Positions 23,478 to 33,184 are shown, counted from the stretch's first letter. The stretch: 64,000 nucleotides of DNA from Bryobacterales bacterium (GCA_016713735.1 JADJOP010000013.1:217900-281899), one strand, 5' to 3'. Made by a program: numbers and translations. Notes: generated by a model not told the origin, from the letters alone.

Positions 23478-23505
23478 CCGGCTCCGCCGGCTTTCCGCGG
23501 CCCTG

Positions 23506-23657
23506 GCGCGAGCGGCGGTGTGCCTTCGCGGGCGGTGCTAGCCGCACGGCATCCGCGGCCCTGGCGGTGCTAGCCGCACGGCATCCGCGGCCCTGGCGGT
23601 GCTAGCCGCACGGCCTCCGCGGCCCATGCGCGAGCGGCGGTGTGCCTTTGCGGGCGG
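23506..23657. repeat. Three 32-bp tandem repeats inside a 30-bp direct repeat
   Basis: Three head-to-tail copies of a 32-base unit (starting CGGTGCTAGCCGCACGGC) occupy 23533-23564, 23565-23596 and 23597-23628. The third copy has small changes. They are bracketed by a 30-base direct repeat at 23506-23535 and 23628-23657 that differs at one base. There are no unique spacers, so this is not a CRISPR array. The stretch 23658-23799 is GC-rich and holds no gene I can support. Confidence 0.75.
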
Positions 23658-23799
23658 GACCGCTCCGTTACCGTCGCGGCTCAGTTACGGGCGTTTGTGC
23701 GTTGCGGGTGGTGTTTGCGTTGTCCGGTGCGTGCGTGGCCGGGTATGTGCGCTGCGGGTTGTTGGTGATTGGGTTTGGGTGCGTTTTGGGGGTGCTCCG

Positions 23800-24339
23800 T
23801 TAGGGGTGTTTGAGGGTGGGGTTGATGTCCTTGGTGGGTTTCTTGCTTGGAGGTGGGGGGAATTTGCCGTTGAGGATCTTGTCGAGTTCCTTATCCTGGG
23901 GGTGTTTGATGGGGTGGCGCTGGGTGTTGTCGGTGGGTTTGGCCATGGTGGAGCGGAGGATGGGGGGGATGGGTTTGATTTTGGGGAGCGCACCGACGTA
24001 GGGGGCGTGGTTGGCCAGCGGAGGGCAGTCGGTGGTTTGGTCGGGGAAGCGTTCGATTTCGTTGCGGCGGTCCTGGAGGGCTTTGAGTTCCTTGAGGGCG
24101 CTGCGGCCGTCGCGGAGGGCGTGGGACTTGGCCATTTGGAAGCGGTGGACTTCGCGGCCGTTGGAGGGTTGGGCTTCCTGAAGGAGGAGGATGGTGCGTT
24201 CGTAGGATTCGGCGGTGACCTGGCTGGAGGCGAGGTCGCGGCAGAAGTTGCGTTCGAGGGCGCCTTTGGCGTTGTAGGCGTGGACGAGGATTTCGGTGCG
24301 CTGTTCGATTGTTTCGATTGCCGCGGTGGCGGAATGCAT
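23800..24339 (-). CDS. Hypothetical protein of 179 residues
   Basis: ATG 24339 follows GGAGCGGAAGGAG at good spacing, which supports translation. The N-terminal 110 residues are helical and charged (IETIEQRTEILVHAYNAKGA; SALKELKALQDRRNEIERF), with a coiled-coil look. The C-terminal 60 residues are Pro/Lys-rich and probably disordered. There is no signal peptide and no recognised family. Confidence 0.55.
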   Translation of the reverse strand: MHSATAAIETIEQRTEILVHAYNAKGALERNFCRDLASSQVTAESYERTILLLQEAQPSNGREVHRFQMAKSHALRDGRSALKELKALQDRRNEIERFPDQTTDCPPLANHAPYVGALPKIKPIPPILRSTMAKPTDNTQRHPIKHPQDKELDKILNGKFPPPPSKKPTKDINPTLKHP

Positions 24340-24480
24340 AGAAGCGTTCTCCTTCCGCTCCGAGTTTCTTACCGGGGGTGAGGGGAAATTGGCGGGCGAT
24401 TTTGGATCTGGTTGATATTGGGGGAGAAATAGGGGTGGATGGGCGGTGACTGCGCGGTTTGGGTGGGGCGATTTTAGGGG

Positions 24481-24513
24481 CCGCCGATGAACGCAGATGA
24501 ACGCAGATGGCGG
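24481..24513. repeat. Short tandem repeat with CCGCC/GGCGG ends
   Basis: Two and a half copies of GATGAACGCA (24486-24510) are enclosed by CCGCC and GGCGG. It lies between the hypothetical gene and the end of the restriction-modification gene. Nothing else is seen in 24340-24540. Confidence 0.5.
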
Positions 24514-24540
24514 ATTTAGGAGGGTATGATCCGCTTTTGT

Positions 24541-27456
24541 TTAGCGGAACTCGGGGAGGGCGTTGACTAGGGCGACGGTTTCGACGGAGACGCGGACGAC
24601 CTGGCCGACGAGGCGGACGATGTAGTGGGGGTCGCCGGGGCGGTTGGGGTCGGATTCGCCGTAATCGGTGGTTTTGATCTGATATTGGTCGATGACCCAT
24701 TCGAGGGCGGAGCGGGAGCCGAGGCGGTAGTCGTGGGCTTCGGGGGGGATGCCGTGGAGGGTGAGGGAATCGTTGACGCGGAGGGAGCGCTTATCGGGGG
24801 AGAGCTTCATCTTTTGACGCTGAGGGAAGGTATGTAGGGCGCGCCGGGGGCGAGTTCTTCGGTGAGGGGGTAGGGTTCGAGGGATTCGTAGTGGACGTGG
24901 AGGCGGGCGAGGGCGGCTCCGGCGGCGGCGAAGGCGTGGAAGCCGGGGGCGAAGGGGATGCGGGGGAGTTCGCGCTTGAGGTTGCCGGCGTAGCGGGCGC
25001 GGTATTCGGGGTGATGGAGGAGGGCGTAGATGTAGTGGAAGAGGTCGCCGGGGAGATGGTGGGGTCAGCGTAGTGCGCGCGGAAGGATTCGACGGCTTCG
25101 GGTTTTAGGTGGGAGAGGGGGAAGCACTGGGAGCCGCCCTGGGGAAGGACGTCACAGATCGTGGATGATGCTAGGGCGAAAAATGGCCAGTCGGCTCCGG
25201 ATTTCAACCATACGACGGTGCCTTCAACCGAGGGCCACTGGTAGACCCGTTCGATCAGGAGTTTGTCGAAATACAGCCATTGGTGAGTGAATGGGCGGTA
25301 GAGTGCGGCTCGCAAATTGGTAGATTCGTACGCGGCGGGTTGAGCGCGCAATGCGTTTTTCTTTAAGGTCTCGCTCCATTTGACGTGGCTAGGCCAATCT
25401 GCATCCGGGTTCGCCTGATGGCGATGGATCTCTGCGTTGTAGTGATCAACGAATCTGGCTATGCGGTCCCCCAGAGCGTCGCGGTCCCAGTCGTAGACGA
25501 CATCATCCCGGTTCGTTTTGACGCCCACGGTATAGAGATCGAACAGTGCATCGAGGCGGAGGTAGTTACGGTATTCGTCGGCGTGCTCGGGGATAAGCCA
25601 TGTATGTTCCGCGTCTGGCGTGAGGGATTCCCAGGGAACCTGCGAATCCGCGAGGAATTCAAGCTTTTCGCCTTTGCGCCACATTTCGGGGACACGGTGA
25701 TAGCGGAGGCGCTTGGGTGCGCCTCGCTTCTTGACGGCTATGGTGACGCCAACGCCAACCTGGATTCCGAAGACGTTGTGGCTTGTGCCGCTGATCTTGG
25801 GGTTGCGGCGCACGTTTCCGTGCAAGTCGATGTGGTCGATGTGATCAAAGTCCTGGAGTAAGTGCTTGCGCATGCCGTCGAAGGCGATCTGATCGACGAA
25901 GCTGTTGTTGGAGACATAGCAGACGATGCCGTCGCGGTTGCCAAGGCGGTCGGCGGCCCAGCGGAAGAACTTGACGTACATGTCGGAGAGGGAGTTCTTG
26001 TTGGTGGCCTGGGAGTCCTTGGCGTAGGTGTCGCGGATGCGCTGGTCCACGAACTTGTATTTGCGGTTTTTGTTGTTGTCGTTCTCGGACTTCTGGCCGA
26101 CGTTATAGGGCGGGTTGCCGATGATGACGGTGATGGCGGCATCCTTCTGAACTTGGACGCGCTTTGTGTTGTCGGGGGCGAACATGTCGATCTGCTTGTG
26201 TTCCAGGAGGTCGAGGGTATCGACAAAGCAGAGGCCATCGAATGCCTTGTAGCCGCCGCCCATCTTCTCGAAGTAAGCGTGCTCAATGTTGAGGCTGGCG
26301 ACGTAGTAGGGGAGCAGCATCACTTCGTTGGCGAAGAGGCGGTGCTCGTAGGCTTCGGCCAGGGCGCGGGGAGGGATGCGGCGGATGAGGTTGACGATGA
26401 AGTTTCCGGTTCCGGTGCAGGGGTCGAGGATGACGACTTCGGGGGATTCGAGGGAGAGGCCGAACTCATCGCGAAGGGCGTCTTCGACGGAGGCGCACAT
26501 GTAGTCGACGATTTCGGGGGGGGTGTAGACGATGCCGTGGGTGTCGGCGGTGGAGGGGGAGAAGGACTGGAAGAAGCGTTCGTAGACGGAGTTGAGGAAG
26601 ATCTGTTTTTCGCTGAAGTGTTCGAGGTTGCGGCCTTCGCGTTCGATGGCGTCGTAGTAGCGGTCGAGTTTTTGGAGGAACTGGGATTTGGAGAAGCTGC
26701 CGGAGGCGAGGGCGTCGATGACCTTTTCGACCTGGGCGGCGATGACGTTGCTGGTGGTGAATTCGGGGTTTTGGAAGAGGTTGCGCATGAGGCGCTCAGT
26801 GAGGAGGTGCTGGATGAGCATCTCGTCGACCTGGGCGGGGGTGAGTTCGGGGTGGAGTGAGGCGCGGCAGACGGTGAGGAATTCGGCGAAGGCCTGCTGG
26901 AAGCGGGGGATGCGGGTGTGGGCGTCGTCGATGTGGCGGCGGAGGGCGGTGGCGAGGCCGGGGATGCTCTGCTGAAACTCGGCCATGGCGACTTGGAATT
27001 CGCGGATGTTTTCTTCGTCGTGGTTGAGGAAGGTGGTGAGGAGTTCGGCTACTTTGCGGGGTTCGGCGAGGGGGGAATTCGCCTCGGGTGGCGCGGTCCT
27101 GGTAGAGGACGGCGGTTTGGGGTGTCTTCAAAGATGGTGTTGCGGGTGGGGTAGCCGGCGCGGAGTTTGCGGGAGATTTCGTCGGCGAGTTTGTCGCCGG
27201 GGTCCTTGGCTTCCCACCAGCCGCGGGGGATGTGGAGTTCGTCGTGGATGGTGCCGTCGGGGACGATGCGGCGGTCTTCGAAGTTGATGGGCTGTTCGGG
27301 GACGAGGAGCCAGCCGCGTTTTTTGGCGGCTTTGTCGAGGAGGGTTTGGAAGGGGGCTTTGAGGCCGAGTTCGTGGGAGACGCCTTGGCGCTTGAGGTGG
27401 GCGAGGTCGCGGAGGTAGGCCTTGATGATGGGGTCAGAGGGGGCCAGTTCCAGCAT
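24541..27456 (-). CDS. Single-chain restriction-modification enzyme (type IIG/ISP-like), frame broken four times
   Basis: Read across frames, this gives one protein of about 970 residues. The N-terminus (27456-27060) has a PD-ExK-type nuclease signature (PDGTIHDEL, then GWWEAKDPGDKLADEI). A helical connector and an N6-adenine methylase follow, with motif I LDPCTGTGNF and motif IV IIGNPPYNVGQ. Then comes a target-recognition region. The end (24541-24810) is the type-ISP C-terminal domain (LTLHGIPPEAHDYRLGSRSALEWV). No helicase motifs are seen, so type IIG is the closer comparison. Frames change at C4 near 27119-27122, C6 near 27072-27077, the G4 run 25050-25053 (all repaired by a one-base change) and A4 near 24811. 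Confidence 0.8.
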
Positions 27457-28356
27457 GGATATAAGAAGCGTAACAGGGAATGGGGGAATGTTTGGGGGGG
27501 AGTGAGGAGATGGTAGGACGTGCGGCGCGCAGGGTGAGGATCATTTTGAGTCCGACAAAGACGAGGATGAGGGCGAGGCCGTAGCGGAGGAGGTGGAAGC
27601 GGTCCATGACGCCGGCGAGGACGAAGTAGAGAGCACGGAGGCCGAGGATGGCGAAGATGTTGGAGGTGTAGACGATGAAGGGGTCGAGGGTAATGGCGAA
27701 GATGGCGGGGATGGAATCGACGGCGAAGACGATATCGGTTGCTTCGACGGCGATGAGGACCAGCAGCAGCGGGGTGGCGACGCGTTTGCCCGATTCGATG
27801 ACGGTGAAGCGCGGACCATGGTAGGCGGTGACGCTGGGCACATAGCGGTGAAAGAGCAGGAAGAGGGGATTGCGTTGGGGATGCATTTCGGCCGCGCGGC
27901 GGCATTTTGAGGCCGGGTGAAGATGAGGAAGGCCCCGAAGACGTAGATGATCCAGTGGAAATGCTGGAGGAGGGCGGCGCCGAGGAGGATGAACACGGCG
28001 CGCATGATGAGGGCGCCGAGGATGCCCCAGAACAGCACTTTGTGCTGGTAGGCGGGCGGGGACTGAAGTAAGAAAAGATGACGATGAACACGAAGATGTT
28101 GTCCACCGAGAGGGCTTTTTCGATGAGGTAGCCGGTGAGAACTCGAGGCCGCGCTCGGGCCCGAACCAGTGGTAGACGCCGGCGTTGAAGACCATGGCGA
28201 GGGCGACCCAGACGGCCGTCCAGATGAGGGCTTCGCGTGTATTGACGGCATGCTCACGGCGGTGGAAGACGCCGAGGTCGATGGCGAGCAGGGCCAGGAC
28301 GAGGAGGGGTGAAGCCGCCCCACAGCAGGGGGCGTGCCTATGCTGTCAACGCCCAT
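27434..28356 (-). CDS. TerC family membrane protein, multiply frameshifted
   Basis: TerC proteins are polytopic membrane proteins linked to tellurium resistance and metal (manganese) export. Segments in three frames assemble into the family: LLVLALLAIDLGVFHRR, AMVFNAGVYHWFGPERGLEF, VDNIFVFIVIFSYF, AYQHKVLFWGILGALIMRA, FHWIIYVFGAFLIFT, ATDIVFAVDSIPAIFAI and DRFHLLRYGLALILVFVGLK. At least five one-base corrections are needed, several in C runs. ATG 28356 (MGVDSIGTP) is the likely start. The end at 27434 overlaps the start of the next gene by 23 bases. About 307 residues if repaired. Confidence 0.75.
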
Positions 28357-28448
28357 GCGAACACCCAAGGGGCCCGCGGGCCGGGCGACGAAGCCGGACG
28401 AGGGGAGTGCGGCGGCTGGAGTCGGGGATGGTCAATGGCATTCGATAT

Positions 28449-28595
28449 TCATTCCAGGAGGCTCGCCAGGTAGAGGGTGCCGACGAGGATCCCGCACACC
28501 AACAATAGCTGAGCGTAGTAGACGAGGCGGAACCAGAGTCCGACGGCCCCTTTGCGGTGAAGCTTGTTTCTGATCCGCTGACCATGAGGGTGCAT
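28449..28595 (-). CDS. 48-residue single-pass membrane peptide
   Basis: A short frame starting at ATG 28595, preceded by a perfect AGGAGGTGAACA ribosome site. It encodes a basic N-terminus (MHPHGQRIRNKLHRKGAVG) and one hydrophobic helix (VYYAQLLLVCGILVGTLYLA), ending SLLE. The strong ribosome site and clean topology make it a likely real gene. It lies upstream of the TerC gene on the same strand and may belong to its transcript. No family recognised. Confidence 0.6.
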   Translation of the reverse strand: MHPHGQRIRNKLHRKGAVGLWFRLVYYAQLLLVCGILVGTLYLASLLE

Positions 28596-28729
28596 TGTTC
28601 ACCTCCTGGGTCGACCGCGGGGCCACGTCCGGCATTGAGGAGGGCTTGGCTGGACTGCGCCTCCGGCCATCGCCCTCTAACTGCACGGTACAGCGGATTC
28701 CATTCATCGGCAAATAGATAATCACAGTC

Positions 28730-28743
28730 ATACCAATCGGTAT
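28730..28743. promoter_or_regulatory. Palindromic operator-like site upstream of the small peptide and TerC genes
   Basis: ATACC-AATC-GGTAT is a perfect five-base inverted repeat (28730-28743), with a further half-site nearby. Its form is like TetR-family operators. It lies about 135 bases upstream of the 48-residue gene, in a gap (28596-28840) with no other gene. No manganese (yybP-ykoY) riboswitch signature was seen. Confidence 0.4.
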
Positions 28744-28840
28744 TTCCGAGGTATGGCGCGGGCCTGGGAAGGGCGGAATTGCCGCCGTGGAGTAAGTCGG
28801 AGGCAGGAGGGCGGTTGGGGGTGGAACTGGGGCGGGCCGG

Positions 28841-29872
28841 TTAGAGGGCCATGCCGAGACCGACTAAGTTGGCGGCGAGGATGATGATGATCATGCCGGC
28901 CCAGAGGATGGCGATGGGGCGGCGGTTGACCTTGGCCCATTCGCCGAGGGAGAGGCCGACGAGGCCGCCGAACAGGACGTAGCCGCTCATGTGGAGCATC
29001 CAGTTGAGGTAGTCGAGGCGGGGGGGGATGCTGGCGGCGCCCCAGGCGTAGAAGAAGAACTGGAGGTACCACATGATGCCGCCGGTGGCGGCCATGGCGG
29101 CGTTGCCGAGGTTGCCGGGGAGGGGTTGGGCGAGGTCGCGGCGAAGGGAGAGGTTGGGCTTGAGGGCGAGGCGGGAGAAGCAGTAGGCGAAGTTGACGAG
29201 TCCGCCGCCGCCCATGATGATGACGTAGCTGGGGAGGGCGGCGTAGAGGGGGTGGACGCCGAGTTGGAGGGCGGCGGCTTCGATGGGCTTGGCGGAGTCG
29301 ATGGCGAAGGACATGCCGGAGGAGAAGATGCCGCACATGATGGCCAGGAGGAGTCCGCGTTTGATGTCGAGCTGTTCGGCGGTGAGGCCGAGTTGTTCTT
29401 CGCGCTGGTGGCCGGCGTAAGTGACCACGGCGACGCCGGTGAGGGCGACGACGATGCCGGCGAGGGAGACGAGGCCGCTTTGGGAGGTGAAGAGGAAGAG
29501 GAAGTTGCCGCGGAGGAAGGGGGGCATCAGGGTGCCGATGACGAGGGTGGTGCCGATGGCGATGCCGATGCCGAGCGACATGCCGAGGTAGCGCATCGTG
29601 AGGCCGTAGCTGACGTTGCCGACGCCCCACATGCAGCCGAAGAGGCAGGCTTTGAGGACGGTGGAGGAGTCGAGGGCGGCGTAGAAGGCGCGGAAGTCGG
29701 GGAGCAAGGCGAAGCTGACGGCGATGGGGAGGAGGACCCAGGAGAAGAAGCCGGCGACGGCCCAGGTGGTTTCCCAGGACCAGCGTTTCACTTTACCGAT
29801 GGGGGCGTAGAAGGCGGCGGCGGAGGCGGCGCCGACCATGTGCCAGCCGATGGCGCTGATGATGGAATGCAC
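28841..29872 (-). CDS. rhaT: L-rhamnose/proton symporter RhaT
   Basis: A 343-residue protein with about ten membrane helices. It opens with the RhaT-like IGWHMVGAASAAAFYAPIGKVKRWSWE and has the conserved stretch GCMWGVGNVSYGLTMRYLGMS. The rest follows the drug/metabolite-type repeat of the family. It imports L-rhamnose with protons through the inner membrane. No rhamnose catabolic genes are adjacent. ATG 29872; frame intact. Confidence 0.9.
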   Translation of the reverse strand: MHSIISAIGWHMVGAASAAAFYAPIGKVKRWSWETTWAVAGFFSWVLLPIAVSFALLPDFRAFYAALDSSTVLKACLFGCMWGVGNVSYGLTMRYLGMSLGIGIAIGTTLVIGTLMPPFLRGNFLFLFTSQSGLVSLAGIVVALTGVAVVTYAGHQREEQLGLTAEQLDIKRGLLLAIMCGIFSSGMSFAIDSAKPIEAAALQLGVHPLYAALPSYVIIMGGGGLVNFAYCFSRLALKPNLSLRRDLAQPLPGNLGNAAMAATGGIMWYLQFFFYAWGAASIPPRLDYLNWMLHMSGYVLFGGLVGLSLGEWAKVNRRPIAILWAGMIIIILAANLVGLGMAL

Positions 29873-30264
29873 GGGATTCCCTTCCGGTCCGGGGGAGTGG
29901 GGCCAGGGATGGGGCGCGGCTAGGGACGGCGTGGCCGCGCGGGGCCTGGCGGGTGGGGCCCGGACAAAGAGTTAGAGTACAGCATTGGGGGGCGGCTTGG
30001 CGCGGACGAATCGAGACGGACCGGGTGTAGTCACGGGTCAACTGTTCTTGGTTGTGGGCCGGTGCGAGCGCGCGGCACGGATTGCGGGGATGGTGCGCGG
30101 GCGGCGGATGCCCGAAGGGGGAATGGTAAGGCTGCCTGGGCGATCACCGGAGCGGGGGCGAAAATGGAACGAATAAGATTCACATCAGTATTGAATCGCC
30201 ATCCAATTCGTAAGCCTTATTCAGTTGTTGAATCAGGGGGAAAGCGACTGATCAGGAGTTCGGT
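29873..30264. other. Intergenic stretch without a supported gene; GC falls toward the right
   Basis: The left half is GC-rich. From about 30160 the sequence becomes clearly lower in GC than anything to its left, including a small CTGATCAG palindrome near 30248. No convincing coding frame or RNA gene was seen. Confidence 0.4.
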
Positions 30265-30293
30265 TTGACAGACCACCATGCTCTGACTATGTT
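30265..30293 (+). promoter_or_regulatory. Consensus-like sigma-70 promoter
   Basis: A perfect -35 TTGACA (30265-30270), a 17-base spacer and a -10 TATGTT (30288-30293). It points at the Cys-rich protein gene about 145 bases downstream, so the transcript would have a leader of roughly 130 bases. This is one of the clearest promoters in the window. Confidence 0.65.
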
Positions 30294-30437
30294 CATGTGG
30301 CTTACATTGCCGACAGTATCTCACCAGCACGAGTTGAAGTATATCCATTAGAAACTCAGAAAAACATCTTGCAATGAACCAGAACTCGATGTAATCTTCG
30401 GCTGAGGTTCTGGCCAATCAAGTTCCGCAACATCAGA

Positions 30438-30917
30438 TTGCACGGCTTTGTTGCCTCCATCGTCATGCTCAGTATGGCGGCGTTGGCAACCCATCGATTG
30501 ACGGTCCAACCGGTACAAGCGTATTCCACGTTCGATGAACGTGGTCAAGCGATACCTAGCCTGTTCCACGGCGCGGCTAAGGATGCACGGTTCAGAACGC
30601 CTGCCTGGCACAGGGCAAAACTGAATGCCTGCAATGTGCCGATTCTCCGGGGCTTGGCCGCCGCTGTCGAGAGGCATTCACCCTTCAGCACCGTGAGCGC
30701 CTTCTCTTGTGGCAGTGGCGGATCGTGTCTCGGTCATTGGATGGAGGATTCTTCGCCGTCATGTTGGGGGTATGGTTCGTGGTGCGGCACCAGTCAGTCA
30801 ACTGATTTCCAGTCCGACAGTATCCATGGAACCTACTGCAATGGGCGCCGGGTCACTGGCAACGACGGTTGTGACGGGTGTACGTGCGAGGAAGCTTCAT
30901 GTAACTCTTGCCCTTAG
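30438..30917 (+). CDS. Secreted Cys-rich protein of unknown function
   Basis: About 150-159 residues. The N-terminus has a hydrophobic export signal (GFVASIVMLSMAALATHR) and the C-terminal 75 residues hold about twelve cysteines (FSCGSGGSCLGHW; CWGYGSWCGTS; CNGRRVTGNDGCDGCTC; CNSCP). This suggests a disulfide-bonded knot-like domain or a metal site. The frame opens at TTG 30438; ATG 30465 is another possible start, and neither has a strong ribosome site. Its base composition is lower in GC than its neighbours. It precedes a beta-propeller-like gene by 45 bases in the same direction. Confidence 0.5.
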   Translation: MHGFVASIVMLSMAALATHRLTVQPVQAYSTFDERGQAIPSLFHGAAKDARFRTPAWHRAKLNACNVPILRGLAAAVERHSPFSTVSAFSCGSGGSCLGHWMEDSSPSCWGYGSWCGTSQSTDFQSDSIHGTYCNGRRVTGNDGCDGCTCEEASCNSCP

Positions 30918-30962
30918 CTGTAGTCCCGCTAAGGCACATCCAAGGAATAGGAGGTTCCGCAT

Positions 30963-31962
30963 ATGTTGAGATGGAAACTGAGTCAGTTCCCGGCTTCCCG
31001 GCTGTGGCAAGTGGGCTACGCGATACTCATCTTGATGGCAGCCTGCGTCCTGCAGGCAGAACCGTTCAACACTGAAGGCAGGAAGGTGTTGCTGCCAGTC
31101 GACACGCAGGGTGTGGGCCACCGGTTTTGGTCGAATGGCTTCCTCGCCGTCCGGGAAATCGAGAAGGCGACCGTTCACCTACATAATGGCGAAGGAAAGA
31201 GGCTCTGGACAGTGAGAGTCACGGTTCCGGAATCGGTTCAGACGACCTTATATCCGGTGACAGTGTGGCCCGACGGGTCTGCGGCAGCGGCTGGCGGCGC
31301 TGTATCGGCGGACGGAGCGCGCGGTCCGTTCCTCGTCCTGATTGATCCGGCGGGGAAAATCACACGGATGGTGCGTACGGCGCCGTTCGTGGCGCAACAT
31401 CTTACAGTGGCGCGGGATGGCTCACTGTGGGCGTTTGGGCGGATTCTGAGCGACTGGGGCGAGAAGAAGGACAAGCCACACATGATGGTGCGGAAGTACT
31501 CGCGGGATGGCCGGGAGTTGGCGGCTGTACTGCCCAGGGACACATTCCCCGATTGGCCACATCCGGCACGGCACCGGCGGTGATGGCGGCGATGTCAAGC
31601 TGGAGGGACAGGGGTGGGCCTAAGTGACCAGGGATGGCGAGTGGGTGGAGATCTCGACGGAAACGGGCGAGCAGTTAGCCCGCCGAAAGCTGGCGATCCC
31701 GAACCCTTTCCGGCTCTATGGCGCGACGTATGGACCGGAGGGCGACCTGTATTTGAGTGGATCGACACGCGATGCGGCGAAGAAGGAGGTCCAGGTGTAT
31801 GCGCGTGTCGAGCGGGCGAGCGGGGCGTGGAACGACGTAACGCAGAAGGCCAACGTTACACCGTACCGTGGCCTCACGATCGTGGGCTCGGATGGGGATT
31901 CGGTGGTGCTGGCAAGCGGAGCGGCTGAGGTGCAGTTCGTTCCGTTCGCACGATTGCGATAG
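30963..31962 (+). pseudogene. Broken secreted beta-propeller-like protein gene
   Basis: ATG 30963 follows a strong AGGAGG site. The first part (to 31583) has a signal anchor (LWQVGYAILILMAACVLQAE) and blade-like repeats (TVWPDGSAAAAGG; LTVARDGSLWAFGR; KYSRDGRELAAVL). The second part (from about 31624) continues the same style (VTRDGEWVEISTETGEQLA; RGLTIVGSDGDSVVLAS). Between them a frame change near 31560 and an in-frame TAA at 31621 interrupt the reading. An intact version would have about 330 residues. Function unknown; it may act with the Cys-rich protein upstream. Confidence 0.55.
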
Positions 31963-32036
31963 GCCGGGCGCGGCTTCCCGTGAGCAACATGAGGGCCGTG
32001 GGCTGCCGCGGTCCTCATGTTAGACTGCAAGCGGAC

Positions 32037-32443
32037 GTGTTCAGCCGACACCACCGGGAGGTTCAATTACTGCTTGCGCTGGCCGATGTGGCGCTGGCGG
32101 CGGGGGCGTTTTGGGTGGCGTATCAGGGGCGCGTGTGGCTACCGCTGGAGAAGTGATGGCATTGCTGGTGGGGTTTGTGTGACTGGTGTGGCCGGCGGCG
32201 GAGTATGGATTGGGGGCGTATGAGCGGTTGGGTTCGGCGCAGCCGCGGGTGATGATTCGCGACAGTTTGAAACAGAGCGCGTTTGGGATTGTGGCGCTAA
32301 TTCTGTTTCAGTATCTGTTGCGGTTGCACCTGAACCGTACGTTTCTGGCAATGCTAGGGCGAGCAGTTGGGTTGATGCTGCTGTTCCGGTTAAACGCGGG
32401 ACGGATGGTGGGATGGATCCGGAGCGGGATTGGGGCGCCGCAG
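32037..32443 (+). pseudogene. Decayed duplicate of the N-terminal part of the sugar-transferase gene
   Basis: These 400 bases closely match 33185-33610, the N-terminal membrane region of the intact polyprenyl sugar transferase. Relative to that copy there is a 22-base deletion after CTGGAG near 32153, a TGT-to-TGA nonsense change near 32178, and further small indels near 32350-32385. Similarity continues upstream of the start (about 32000). The match stops near 32443, so the catalytic part is absent. This is genuine decay and not a sequencing artefact. Confidence 0.85.
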
Positions 32444-32481
32444 TGGTGTCAAGACGATTCGCCGGGCGGGGCTTTCTAGTT

Positions 32482-33024
32482 TCAAGGCTGCTTGGCCGGG
32501 GGAGGTTCGGTGGTAAGGCGGAACTGATCGAAGCGGAAGCCGTCTTCGCGCATGGAGAAGTGGATGGTGTGCTCGCCGGCGGAGGGGACATCGAGCCAGA
32601 TTTTGCCGGGCTCGCCGCAGTGGTTGGCGGCGGTGCGCTGTTTGCTGGCCCAGGTCCAGGCCTTCTTGCCTTCACACCATTGCATGCGCTTGCCGCTTTC
32701 GGGCCAGGAGCCGTTGAGGCCGACGTGGATGCCGTTGTCTTCGGTGCCGGTGGAGTAGGCGCGGACCCAGACGTAATAGCGGCCGGGAGCGGGAAAGCGG
32801 ACGCGGTAGGTGAGGACGGCCATTTCGCCGGGGACGTCGGAGAAGTTCTCGCCGCGGATCAACTTGTCATCATGCGTGCGGCGTGTATCGGGGAGGGCTT
32901 GGAGGGAACCTTCGACGACTTTCCATTCGCGCTTCTCTGTCTTTTCCTGGCGGGTGAAGTCGACGGCGTTCATGGTGAGATCGGCGGCGGCCAGTGAGGC
33001 GGCGCAGAGGAAGGCGAGTTTCAT
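32482..33024 (-). CDS. Exported beta-sandwich (carbohydrate-binding-like) protein
   Basis: About 180 residues: a signal peptide (KLAFLCAASLAAADL), then a single all-beta domain with VLTYRVRFPAPGRYYVWVRA, NGIHVGLNGSWPESGKRMQW and DVPSAGEHTIHFSMREDGF. This layout is like the carbohydrate-binding or lectin-type domains attached to glycoside hydrolases, but the family is not certain. The frame opens at a TTG six codons upstream; ATG 33024 is preferred. It is inserted between the decayed and intact sugar-transferase copies, on the opposite strand. Confidence 0.6.
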   Translation of the reverse strand: MKLAFLCAASLAAADLTMNAVDFTRQEKTEKREWKVVEGSLQALPDTRRTHDDKLIRGENFSDVPGEMAVLTYRVRFPAPGRYYVWVRAYSTGTEDNGIHVGLNGSWPESGKRMQWCEGKKAWTWASKQRTAANHCGEPGKIWLDVPSAGEHTIHFSMREDGFRFDQFRLTTEPPPAKQP

Positions 33025-33184
33025 GCGGCCATTGTCTCCCAACGGCGGGGGCGGTGGGGGCGGTGGGGAGACGGGCGGCGGGGGGGAGACGGGGGCGGTG
33101 ATGGGGGAGCGCGGTCCCTAGCCGGGGGCTGCCGTGGTCCTCAGCCGGGATGGGCGCGGCCCCCATGTTAGACTGCAAGCGGAC

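Noticed and set aside
23533..23628. Three 32-base repeats as a CRISPR array
   Set aside because: The units are directly adjacent with no spacers, and no cas gene is near.
26796..28106. A 436-codon minus-strand frame spanning the TerC and restriction genes
   Set aside because: It is a chance joining of frames; only short parts of it are real TerC or restriction-enzyme sequence reached through frameshifts.
28356..28760. A manganese (yybP-ykoY) riboswitch upstream of TerC
   Set aside because: TerC genes often have one, but the conserved core was not found on the minus strand; a palindrome and a small gene fill the space.
30348..30677. A 109-codon minus-strand frame in the low-GC patch
   Set aside because: It has no ribosome site or signal and runs against the promoter at 30265; the plus-strand Cys-rich frame with its following gene is the better choice.
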